Assembly (NCBI GenBank): GCA_017412265.1
Contig: JAFPYK010000112.1
Coordinates: 1 to 6,053 of the forward strand
Reading direction: 5' to 3'
Length of the DNA: 6,053 nt
Origin: Lachnospiraceae bacterium
GTDB taxonomy: Bacteria; Bacillota; Clostridia; Lachnospirales; Lachnospiraceae
Shown here one piece after another: positions 1-5,386 of this stretch. Below the pieces are notes generated by a model. The model ran no database searches. It was given only the letters and a program-made list of their open reading frames with translations, and was not told where the DNA came from. Numbering within the stretch: position 1 is the first letter of the stretch; the number at the start of each line of letters is the position of its first letter. Position numbers and translations under genes: made by a program.

Positions 1-1
1 C

Positions 2-1195
2 AAGATGGCTCTGCAGAGACTGAAAGAGGCCGCTGAGAAGGCGAAGAAGGAGCTGTCCACCGCGACGACCACCAACATCAACCTTCCGTTCATCACGGCG
101 ACGGCTGAGGGCCCGAAGCATTTCGACATGAACCTGACGAGGGCGAAATTCGATGAGCTGACCCATGACCTGGTTGACAGAACCACGATCCCGGTGCAGA
201 ACGCTCTGCGTGACGCAGGCGTGACGGCTGCGGAGCTTGGCAGAGTCCTCTTAGTCGGCGGTTCGACCCGTATTCCTGCGGTGCAGGATAAGGTCAAAGC
301 CCTGACCGGACATGAGCCTTCCAAGACCCTGAACCCGGATGAGTGCGTTGCTCTGGGTGCTTCGATCCAGGGCGGCAAATTAGGCGGCGACAAGGGCGCC
401 GGCGACATCCTGCTTCTGGATGTTACCCCTCTGACCCTTTCGATCGAGACTCTAGGCGGTGTGGCAACTCACCTGATCGAGAGAAATACGACCATTCCTA
501 CCAGAAAGAGCCAGATCTTCTCGACCGCCGAGGATAACCAGCAGGCCGTGGACATCAATATCGTCCAGGGTGAGAGACAGTTCGCAAGAGATAACAAGTC
601 CCTCGGACAGTTCCGTCTGGACGGAATCCCGCCGGCAAGACGCGGTGTCCCGCAGATCGAGGTTACATTTGATATCGATGCCAACGGCATCGTCAATGTA
701 TCCGCGAAGGATCTGGGAACCGGCCGCGAGCAGCACATCACGATCACCGCTGGCTCGAACATGAGTGACGCCGAGATCGAGAGAGCTGTCAAGGAAGCTG
801 CGGAGTTCGAGGCTCAGGATAAGAAGCGTAAGGAAGCGGTCGACGCGAAGAACGACGCGGAGTCGATGGTATTCCAGGTCGAGAAGGCCATGGAAGAGGT
901 CGGCGACAAGATCGATCCTACGGACAAGGCTGCGGTGGAAGCGGACGCGCAGAGACTGAAAGAGCTGGCTCAGAAGGCCAACCCGGAGGTCATGAGCGAA
1001 GGCGAGGTCGCGGACCTGAAGGCCGCGCAGGAGAAGCTGATGGGCAGCGCCCAGAAGCTCTTCCAGAAGGTCTATGAGCAGGCCCAGGCTGCAGGCGCGC
1101 AGGGTAATCCGAACGCCGGTGCAGGCCCTCAGGGCGGCTATCAGAGCGGTCCTTCCGACGACGGTGTCGTTGACGGAGACTTCCGCGAGATCTGA
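2..1195 (+). CDS. dnaK: Molecular chaperone DnaK (Hsp70), C-terminal part; 5' end outside window
   Basis: ATP-driven cytosolic chaperone that binds exposed hydrophobic peptides and works with DnaJ and GrpE. The frame is open at the left edge (first full codon at base 2, Lys), so the first residue of the gene is not seen; the DnaK family is usually about 600-640 residues and about 397 are present. Visible parts in fragment numbering: the end of the nucleotide-binding domain with the phosphate/adenosine motif GGSTRIP (86-92), the interdomain linker LLLDVTP (137-143), the beta-sandwich substrate-binding domain to about 255 (including NTTIPTRKSQ and DIDANGIVNVSAKD), the helical lid to about 360, and a Gly/Gln/Ala-rich flexible tail ending VVDGDFREI. 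The tail lacks the EEVD-type end of some Hsp70s, as is usual in this group. The stop is TGA. The usual upstream partners hrcA and grpE, and any CIRCE operator, would lie outside the window. Identity is certain. Confidence 0.98.
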   Translation, partial: KMALQRLKEAAEKAKKELSTATTTNINLPFITATAEGPKHFDMNLTRAKFDELTHDLVDRTTIPVQNALRDAGVTAAELGRVLLVGGSTRIPAVQDKVKALTGHEPSKTLNPDECVALGASIQGGKLGGDKGAGDILLLDVTPLTLSIETLGGVATHLIERNTTIPTRKSQIFSTAEDNQQAVDINIVQGERQFARDNKSLGQFRLDGIPPARRGVPQIEVTFDIDANGIVNVSAKDLGTGREQHITITAGSNMSDAEIERAVKEAAEFEAQDKKRKEAVDAKNDAESMVFQVEKAMEEVGDKIDPTDKAAVEADAQRLKELAQKANPEVMSEGEVADLKAAQEKLMGSAQKLFQKVYEQAQAAGAQGNPNAGAGPQGGYQSGPSDDGVVDGDFREI

Positions 1196-1224
1196 TGGAC
1201 AAGCGGACAAAATTCTGATATAGT
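1196..1224 (+). promoter_or_regulatory. Candidate sigma-A promoter for dnaJ and downstream genes
   Basis: A -35-like TGGACA (1196-1201) lies directly after the dnaK stop codon. It is followed by a 17-base spacer and a -10-like TATAGT (1219-1224) preceded by an extended -10 TG (1216-1217). Each hexamer matches the sigma-70/sigma-A consensus at five of six positions, and the spacing is optimal. The element sits in an AT-rich patch between GC-rich genes. Transcription would start near 1230-1232, immediately before the stem-loop. No CIRCE-type HrcA operator (TTAGCACTC-N9-GAGTGCTAA) is seen, so this promoter, if active, would not be under visible HrcA control. It is inferred from sequence only. 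Confidence 0.6.
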
Positions 1225-1233
1225 ATAAAAGTT

Positions 1234-1264
1234 AATGCAGAGGAGGATCTTCCTTCTCTGCATT
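1234..1264 (+). promoter_or_regulatory. 14-bp stem-loop in the dnaK-dnaJ gap (5' stabiliser or weak terminator)
   Basis: A near-perfect inverted repeat: arms 1234-1247 (AATGCAGAGGAGGA) and 1251-1264 (TCCTTCTCTGCATT) around a three-base loop, TCT. Thirteen pairs are Watson-Crick and one is G-U in RNA. The downstream sequence TTATGAAGTTTTT has only a broken, displaced T-run, so it is a poor intrinsic terminator, although partial termination or an RNA processing boundary after dnaK is possible. Because the candidate promoter would start RNA at about 1230-1232, the hairpin would lie almost at the 5' end of a dnaJ transcript, where such structures are known to protect mRNA in Gram-positive bacteria. 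The structure is seen directly; its role is inferred. Confidence 0.7.
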
Positions 1265-1288
1265 TATGAAGTTTTTCGGATAGATAAC

Positions 1289-1295
1289 GGGGTGA
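1289..1295 (+). promoter_or_regulatory. Ribosome binding site that fixes the GTG start of dnaJ
   Basis: GGGGTGA lies five bases before GTG 1301 and fits the anti-Shine-Dalgarno complement (GGAGGTGA). The codon directly before the GTG is an in-frame TAA (1298-1300), so no longer in-frame start is possible. The resulting N-terminus, MADKRDYYEVLGV, is the standard DnaJ start. Confidence 0.8.
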
Positions 1296-1300
1296 AGTAA

Positions 1301-2479
1301 GTGGCAGATAAAAGAGATTATTATGAGGTCCTCGGCGTATCGAAGACCGCCACGGAAGATGAGATCAAGAAAGCGTACCGTGCCCTGGCCAAGAAGTATC
1401 ATCCGGACATGAATCCGGGCGACAAGGATGCGGAAGCGAAATTCAAAGAGGCTTCGGAGGCGTACGCGGTGCTCTCGGATGCCGATAAGAGAAGACAGTA
1501 CGACCAGTTCGGCCACCAGGCGTTTGAGCAGGGCGGCGCAGGCGCTGGCGGATTTGACTTCAGCGGCATGGACTTCTCGGATATCTTCGGCGATCTTTTC
1601 GGAGGCGGAGGCTTCGGCGGATTCGGAGGCTTCGGCGACATCTTCGGCGGAGGAACCCGTTCCGGCTACCGCGGGCCGATGCGCGGCGCGAATCTGCGCG
1701 CGGCGGTCAGCATCACATTTGATGAGGCGATCGCGGGAGCTACGAAGGAGCTGGACCTGACGCTGAAGGACGAGTGCGCGACCTGTCACGGGACCGGGGC
1801 AAAGCCCGGAACGACGCCTGAGACCTGCCCGAAGTGCGGAGGCAAGGGCCAGGTCGTGATGACGCAGCAGTCGATGTTCGGCATGGTGAGAAATGTGACC
1901 ACCTGCCCGGACTGCCACGGCACCGGCAAGATCATCCGGGACAAGTGCCCGGACTGCGGAGGCGCCGGATATATCAGCAGCCGCAAGCGGATCGAGGTAT
2001 CGATCCCTGCGGGTATTGACAACGGACAGAGCATCCGCCTGCGCGGCAAGGGCGAGCCCGGCACGAACGGCGGTGAGAGAGGCGACCTTCTGGTGGAGGT
2101 CTCGGTCGGACGTCATCCGATCTTCCAGCGCCAGAATCTGGACATCTATTCGACGGCCCAGATCAGCTACGCGACGGCAGCGCTCGGCGGCGAGGTGCGC
2201 ATCCCTACGGTGGACGGCGATATCATGTATACCGTGAAGCCCGGGACGCAGACCGATACACGCGTGCGCCTGCGCGGCAAGGGCGTGCCGGATCCGATGA
2301 GCCGGACACCCGGTGTGCGGGGCGATCACTATGTGACGCTCATCGTGTCGGTTCCTCAGAAACTGAATTCGGAGCAGAAGGAGCTTCTGCGGAGATTTGA
2401 CGAGTCGATCGGCGGCCAGAAGGCCGACCGTGAAGGCACCGTGAACTCCGCGAAGAAGAAGAAAGGCTTTTTCAAATAA
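1301..2479 (+). CDS. dnaJ: Co-chaperone DnaJ (Hsp40), type I
   Basis: Cytosolic J-protein that delivers unfolded clients to DnaK and stimulates its ATPase. At 392 residues it is full length. Domains in order: J domain (about 1-70) with the HPD tripeptide at 34-36; a Gly/Phe-rich linker (about 78-118) with repeated GGF and DIFG units; a zinc-binding domain with all four CxxCxGxG-type modules at 159-166, 176-183, 202-209 and 216-223, so all eight zinc cysteines are present; then the two beta-rich C-terminal substrate-binding and dimerisation domains (about 227-355). The C-terminus is short and basic (KKKKGFFK). The start is GTG, preceded by GGGGTGA. It follows dnaK by 105 bases that hold a candidate promoter and a hairpin. 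Its TAA stop shares one base with the prmA ATG, so translation of the two is probably coupled. Nothing is missing, and the identity is certain. Confidence 0.98.
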   Translation: MADKRDYYEVLGVSKTATEDEIKKAYRALAKKYHPDMNPGDKDAEAKFKEASEAYAVLSDADKRRQYDQFGHQAFEQGGAGAGGFDFSGMDFSDIFGDLFGGGGFGGFGGFGDIFGGGTRSGYRGPMRGANLRAAVSITFDEAIAGATKELDLTLKDECATCHGTGAKPGTTPETCPKCGGKGQVVMTQQSMFGMVRNVTTCPDCHGTGKIIRDKCPDCGGAGYISSRKRIEVSIPAGIDNGQSIRLRGKGEPGTNGGERGDLLVEVSVGRHPIFQRQNLDIYSTAQISYATAALGGEVRIPTVDGDIMYTVKPGTQTDTRVRLRGKGVPDPMSRTPGVRGDHYVTLIVSVPQKLNSEQKELLRRFDESIGGQKADREGTVNSAKKKKGFFK

Positions 2480-3435
2480 TGCAAAGCTGGACGAAATTTA
2501 TCATAGAGACGACCGAGGCCGCGGAAGAGGCTGTGATTGCCGCGCTGATGGAGATGGGAATCACGTCGGTCGAGACGATTGACGCCAGGCCGATCACGGA
2601 GGAAGAGAAGAAAGCGATGTTTATCGATTATCTTCCGGATCCGAAGGACGATGACGGCACCGCGCAGGTCTGCTTCTACCTGGAGGAGGACTGTGACGCG
2701 GAGAAGACCGTGCACGAGGTCGAGGCGAAGCTGGACGCGATGAGAAGCTTTCTCGAGATCGGAGAAGGCCGCGTTCATGTGGAGCAGACACGGGAAGAGG
2801 ACTGGGTCAACAACTGGAAGGCGTTCTTTAAGCCGTTCCGCGTGGACGAGCAGATCGTCATCAAGCCGACCTGGGAGTCGTATGATGACGCCAGGGAGGG
2901 CGATCTGGTGATCGAGATGGATCCCGGAACGGCCTTCGGCACGGGCGCGCACGAGACGACCAGGCTCTGTATCGGGGCGATCCGGGACTACATGAAGAGA
3001 GGCGACCGGGTGCTGGATGCAGGAACCGGGAGCGGTATTCTCGCAATCATCGCGAAGAAGCTGGGCGCAGGCCCGGTGGACGCGGTCGACATTGATCCGA
3101 ACGCGGTGAGTGCCGCGGAGGAAAATGTGCGGATCAACGGGGTGGACTCGGAGGACTTAAAGCTCTTCGCCGGGGACATCATATCGGATGAAGGCTTCTC
3201 ATCAGAGCTTAACGGGCCTTATGACCTGATCGTCGCCAATATCCTGGCGGACGTGATCATCCCGCTCTCCGGCGCGGTCGGGAGCCTGATGAAGCCCGGC
3301 GCGGTATTTATCTCCTCCGGGATCATCGATTCCAGAGAGGATGAAGTGAGAGAGGCGCTGGTCCGCAACGGATTTGAAGTGCTGGAATGCCGCAGAATGG
3401 GCGACTGGAGAGCATTTGCGGCCAGATGGAGGTAA
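2479..3435 (+). CDS. prmA: Ribosomal protein L11 methyltransferase PrmA
   Basis: SAM-dependent methyltransferase that trimethylates ribosomal protein L11 in the cytosol. At 318 residues it has the normal length. The N-terminal L11-recognition domain (about 1-105) is acidic. It is followed by the conserved linker EEDWVNNWKAFFKPF (107-120), the family signature DPGTAFGTGAHETT (148-161), the SAM-binding glycine loop VLDAGTGSGILAI (178-190), the acidic ribose-binding end of strand beta-2 in AVDIDPNAV (202-210), and the motif IV equivalent NILADVI (254-260). The start ATG overlaps the dnaJ stop (TAATG), and only a distant, weak AAAGG (2462-2466) lies upstream, so re-initiation after dnaJ is the likely translation mode. 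rsmE follows after three bases. The dnaJ-prmA-rsmE order is the classic Firmicute arrangement (yqeT-yqeU in Bacillus subtilis), which supports the call. Confidence 0.97.
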   Translation: MQSWTKFIIETTEAAEEAVIAALMEMGITSVETIDARPITEEEKKAMFIDYLPDPKDDDGTAQVCFYLEEDCDAEKTVHEVEAKLDAMRSFLEIGEGRVHVEQTREEDWVNNWKAFFKPFRVDEQIVIKPTWESYDDAREGDLVIEMDPGTAFGTGAHETTRLCIGAIRDYMKRGDRVLDAGTGSGILAIIAKKLGAGPVDAVDIDPNAVSAAEENVRINGVDSEDLKLFAGDIISDEGFSSELNGPYDLIVANILADVIIPLSGAVGSLMKPGAVFISSGIIDSREDEVREALVRNGFEVLECRRMGDWRAFAARWR

Positions 3436-3438
3436 CGG

Positions 3439-4218
3439 ATGAGCCGTTTTTTCGTGGATTCTTCGGGGATCGCTGACGGGCAGATCTGCCTGTCGGGCCC
3501 GGAGGTGAATCATATCCGGCAGGTGCTGCGCATGCGCCCCGGCGATGAGATCACATTGTGTGACGGGGCGGGCACGGATTACCAGTGCCGGATTCTTGCG
3601 TTTTCCGACGCGGGGATGAGCGCCGAGATCCTGCGACGCGAAGAGTGTGAGCAGGAGCTGCCGGTCCGCATCACGTTATATCAGGGCCTGCCGAAGAAGG
3701 ACAAGATGGAGCTGATCGTCCAGAAAGCGGTCGAGCTGGGGGCTTCGAGAATCGTTCCGGTTATGATGAAGCGGACGATCGTGAAGCTTGACGACGCGAA
3801 GAAGGAAGCGAAGAAGCTGGAACGCTGGAACGCGATCGCGAAGGGGGCTGCCGAGCAGTCCGGGCGCGGGATCGTTCCGGAGGTATGTCCGGTGATGGCA
3901 TACGCCGACGCGGTGAAGGAAGCCGCGGCGATGGAGGCGGCCATCCTTCCGTACGAATGTGCGGAGGGGATGAGAAGGACGGCGGAGGCCGTGAAGGAAG
4001 CCGCCGGGAAGAAAAGCCTCGGAGTCCTGATCGGGCCTGAGGGCGGATTTGAGGAAGAAGAAGTGATCCTCGCGGAGCAGGCCGGGATTGTGCCGGTGAC
4101 GCTCGGCAAGAGGATCTTAAGGACAGAAACCGCCGGGCTCTGCATCCTGTCGCTTGTGATGGCGGAGGCAGAGCTGTATGAGGAAGAGAGGAAGCAGAGT
4201 GGAAGCATATCTGGATAA
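3439..4218 (+). CDS. rsmE: 16S rRNA (uracil-1498-N3)-methyltransferase RsmE
   Basis: SPOUT-class enzyme that methylates N3 of U1498 in 16S rRNA of the 30S subunit using SAM. Its 259 residues are close to the family norm (about 240-260). The N-terminal PUA-like RNA-binding domain (about 1-70) holds HIRQVLRMRPGD (25-36). The C-terminal trefoil-knot domain holds KKDKMELIVQKAVELG (86-101), AAEQSGR (137-143), the SAM-site motif LIGPEGGF (197-204) and LGKRILRTETA (222-232), all typical of RsmE. A good Shine-Dalgarno GGAGG (3428-3432) overlaps the end of prmA, six bases from the ATG. The last 20 bases overlap the start of the cysteine desulfurase gene in another frame, and the final residues (about 250-259) are probably shaped by that overlap. 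Identity is firm. Confidence 0.96.
   Translation: MSRFFVDSSGIADGQICLSGPEVNHIRQVLRMRPGDEITLCDGAGTDYQCRILAFSDAGMSAEILRREECEQELPVRITLYQGLPKKDKMELIVQKAVELGASRIVPVMMKRTIVKLDDAKKEAKKLERWNAIAKGAAEQSGRGIVPEVCPVMAYADAVKEAAAMEAAILPYECAEGMRRTAEAVKEAAGKKSLGVLIGPEGGFEEEEVILAEQAGIVPVTLGKRILRTETAGLCILSLVMAEAELYEEERKQSGSISG
4187..4192 (+). promoter_or_regulatory. Ribosome binding site supporting GTG 4199 as desulfurase start
   Basis: AGAGGA lies six bases before GTG 4199. The resulting protein would begin MEAYLDNAATTRP, the usual N-terminus for this family. A longer in-frame start at ATG 4178 also has GGAGG (4163-4167) nine bases ahead and would add MRKRGSR. I prefer the GTG because the extra residues are not typical and only reflect the rsmE overlap, but the choice is not certain. 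Confidence 0.5.
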
Positions 4219-4852
4219 TGCGGCGACGACGAGACCGTTTGCGTCGGTGCGCGAGATTATGATGAAGACGATGGAGGAGGACTACGGGAATCCTTCTTCG
4301 CTTCACACCAAGGGTCTGGGAGCCGAACGGTACGTGCGTGACGCGAGAAAGGCGATCGCCCAGTCCCTGAAGGTGCAGGAGAAGGAGATCTGCTTCACCT
4401 CCGGCGGCACGGAGTCGAACAATATGGCCCTGATCGGCACGGCGGAGTGCTACGCGAGACGCGGGAAGCACATCATTTCCACGAATTTCGAGCATGCCAG
4501 CATCTACAATACGCTGGGCTATCTGGAGAGCCGCGGGTTTGAGGTCAGCTATGTCCCGGTGGATGAGATGGGACATCTGAAGATGGACGCATTGCTTGAC
4601 GCGATCCGGGAGGATACCATCCTGGTCTCTGTGATGATGGTGAACAATGAGGTCGGAAGCGTCCTGGACGTCGCCGCGATCTCGAAGGCCGTCAAGGAGA
4701 AGAAGCCGGATATCATCTTCCATGTGGACGCGATCCAGGCCTACGGAAAGTTCCAGATCTACCCCAAACGCATGGGGATCGACCTGCTCTCGGTGAGCGG
4801 CCATAAGATTCACGGCCCGAAGGGGATCGGTTTCCTCTTCATCGACGAATAG
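4199..4852 (+). CDS. Cysteine desulfurase N-terminal part, as terminated by the amber codon
   Basis: Under the standard code this is the product actually made from the GTG start: 217 residues (224 from ATG 4178) ending FLFIDE. It contains the N-terminal segment and most of the large PLP-binding domain, including FTSGGTESNN (66-75), MMVNNEVG (146-153), HVDAIQ (175-180) and the PLP lysine in SGHKIHGPKG. It lacks the C-terminal small domain and the persulfide cysteine, so it could bind PLP at most and should not transfer sulfur alone. It belongs with the following reading frame as one gene. Confidence 0.7.
   Translation: MEAYLDNAATTRPFASVREIMMKTMEEDYGNPSSLHTKGLGAERYVRDARKAIAQSLKVQEKEICFTSGGTESNNMALIGTAECYARRGKHIISTNFEHASIYNTLGYLESRGFEVSYVPVDEMGHLKMDALLDAIREDTILVSVMMVNNEVGSVLDVAAISKAVKEKKPDIIFHVDAIQAYGKFQIYPKRMGIDLLSVSGHKIHGPKGIGFLFIDE
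4850..4852 (+). other. In-frame amber codon (TAG) inside the cysteine desulfurase
   Basis: TAG follows GAA (Glu217) and precedes GTG (codon 219) in the continuous reading frame. Relatives commonly read something like DEKVRVNPL here, so lysine is the expected residue. AAG, the lysine codon preferred throughout this window, differs from TAG by one base. CAG and GAG are also one step away. Confidence 0.9.
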
Positions 4853-5359
4853 GTGCGCGTCAACCCGCTGATCCACGGAGGCGGACAGCAGAAGGGCATG
4901 CGCTCCGGCACGGAAAATGTGCCGGGCATCGCGGGACTCGGCCAGGCGGTCAAGGAGATCTACACCGACCACGAGGAGAAGATCGAGAGGCTCTACGGGC
5001 TGAAGAAGCGGCTGATCGAAGGGATGCGCAGGCTACCCGACGTGAAGGTGAACGCGGTGGGAGACGTCGTCGAGGAGACGGCTCCGCATGTGGTCAGTGT
5101 GAGCTTTCGCGGCGTACGTGCGGAAGTGCTTCTTCACGCGCTGGAGGAGAGAGGCGTCTACGTCTCGTCCGGGTCCGCGTGTTCGTCGAACCACCCGGCA
5201 CTCAGCGGGACACTCAAGGCGATCGGTGTGGAGGATGCGCTGCTTGACAGCACGCTTCGTTTCTCCCTGAGCGTCACGACAACCGAGGAAGAGATTGATT
5301 ACGCACTGGAGCAGGTGGCGGAGCTCCTGCCGGTGCTTCGAAGATATACCAGACATTGA
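4853..5359 (+). CDS. Cysteine desulfurase C-terminal part, in frame after the amber codon
   Basis: 168 codons continue the desulfurase in the same frame. They carry GGGQQKGMRSGTENVPG, the rest of the PLP domain, and the small C-terminal domain with the catalytic-cysteine loop SSGSACSS (Cys328 of the joined numbering) and RFSLS (356-360). The segment opens with GTG directly after the stop, so re-initiation at the stop is conceivable. No Shine-Dalgarno lies at a suitable distance: the nearest purine-rich stretch, AGGGGAT at 4821-4827, is about 25 bases away. The conserved motifs and lack of further damage show that it was under selection as part of one protein until recently or still is. Separate translation is unproven. 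Confidence 0.55.
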   Translation: MRVNPLIHGGGQQKGMRSGTENVPGIAGLGQAVKEIYTDHEEKIERLYGLKKRLIEGMRRLPDVKVNAVGDVVEETAPHVVSVSFRGVRAEVLLHALEERGVYVSSGSACSSNHPALSGTLKAIGVEDALLDSTLRFSLSVTTTEEEIDYALEQVAELLPVLRRYTRH

Positions 5360-5363
5360 GCAG

Positions 5364-5376
5364 CCTTTCAGAAAGG
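5364..5376 (+). promoter_or_regulatory. Small hairpin covering the thiI Shine-Dalgarno
   Basis: CCTTT (5364-5368) and AAAGG (5372-5376) can pair around the loop CAG. The 3' arm is the only Shine-Dalgarno-like sequence (AAAGGG, 5372-5377) before the thiI ATG, nine bases away. A five-pair stem is weak and would be opened by ribosomes finishing the upstream gene, so a regulatory role is speculative. Confidence 0.3.
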
Positions 5377-5386
5377 GATTTACAAC

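Larger units (their letters stand above)
4199..5359 (+). pseudogene. nifS: Cysteine desulfurase (NifS/IscS family), whole gene with one in-frame amber codon
   Basis: A PLP enzyme of this family takes sulfur from L-cysteine, forming alanine and an enzyme persulfide. Next to thiI, the likely job is to supply sulfur for tRNA 4-thiouridine, as NifZ does for ThiI in Bacillus subtilis. Read through the TAG at codon 218, the protein would have 386 residues, the normal length, with every key part in place: NAATTRP near the N-terminus, EHAS with the PLP-stacking His99, the PLP-contacting Asp177 and Gln180, the Schiff-base lysine in SGHKIHGPKG (Lys203), GGGQQKGMRSGTENVPG (227-243), and the catalytic cysteine in SSGSACSS (Cys328). 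There is no frameshift and no second stop. The TAG separates Lys203 from Cys328, so strict termination would give an inactive product. The gene may be a very recent pseudogene, a sequence error or a recoded gene; the sequence alone cannot decide. It overlaps rsmE by 20 bases and ends 27 bases before thiI. Confidence 0.8.

Noticed and set aside
629..655. PARRG instead of the common PAPRG in the DnaK substrate-binding domain
   Set aside because: It appears to be a lineage variant that I recall from Lachnospiraceae DnaK sequences, and the surrounding motifs are intact.
1234..1264. CIRCE-type HrcA operator in the dnaK-dnaJ gap
   Set aside because: The arms do not resemble TTAGCACTC/GAGTGCTAA, and the loop is three bases rather than nine.
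1231..1300. RNA thermometer controlling dnaJ
   Set aside because: The hairpin ends at 1264, and the dnaJ ribosome site at 1289-1295 lies outside it with no clear pairing partner.
1590..1660. Tandem repeat of GGC/TTC units within dnaJ
   Set aside because: It encodes the normal Gly/Phe-rich linker of DnaJ, so the repetition is explained by the protein.
2450..2466. A-rich GAAGAAGAAGAAAGG run as a possible slippery frameshift site at the dnaJ end
   Set aside because: The zero frame gives a normal basic DnaJ tail and stops in a TAATG overlap with prmA. No longer product in another frame makes sense.
4178..4198. Earlier ATG 4178 as the desulfurase start
   Set aside because: It would add MRKRGSR ahead of the usual MEAYLDNAATT start. 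It has an acceptable ribosome site, so it is disfavoured rather than excluded.
4850..4900. Pyrrolysine insertion at the amber codon
   Set aside because: The enzyme family has no known pyrrolysine site, no clear downstream stem-loop is visible, and no pyl genes are in the window. A changed lysine codon is simpler.
3761..4972. Long minus-strand open frame (403 codons) opposite rsmE and the desulfurase, with similar frames at 1232-2329, 452-1210 and 5033-5899
   Set aside because: These mirror the codon bias of GC-rich plus-strand genes with strong family matches. Their translations are low-complexity Arg/Leu/Ser/His-rich with no recognisable domain.
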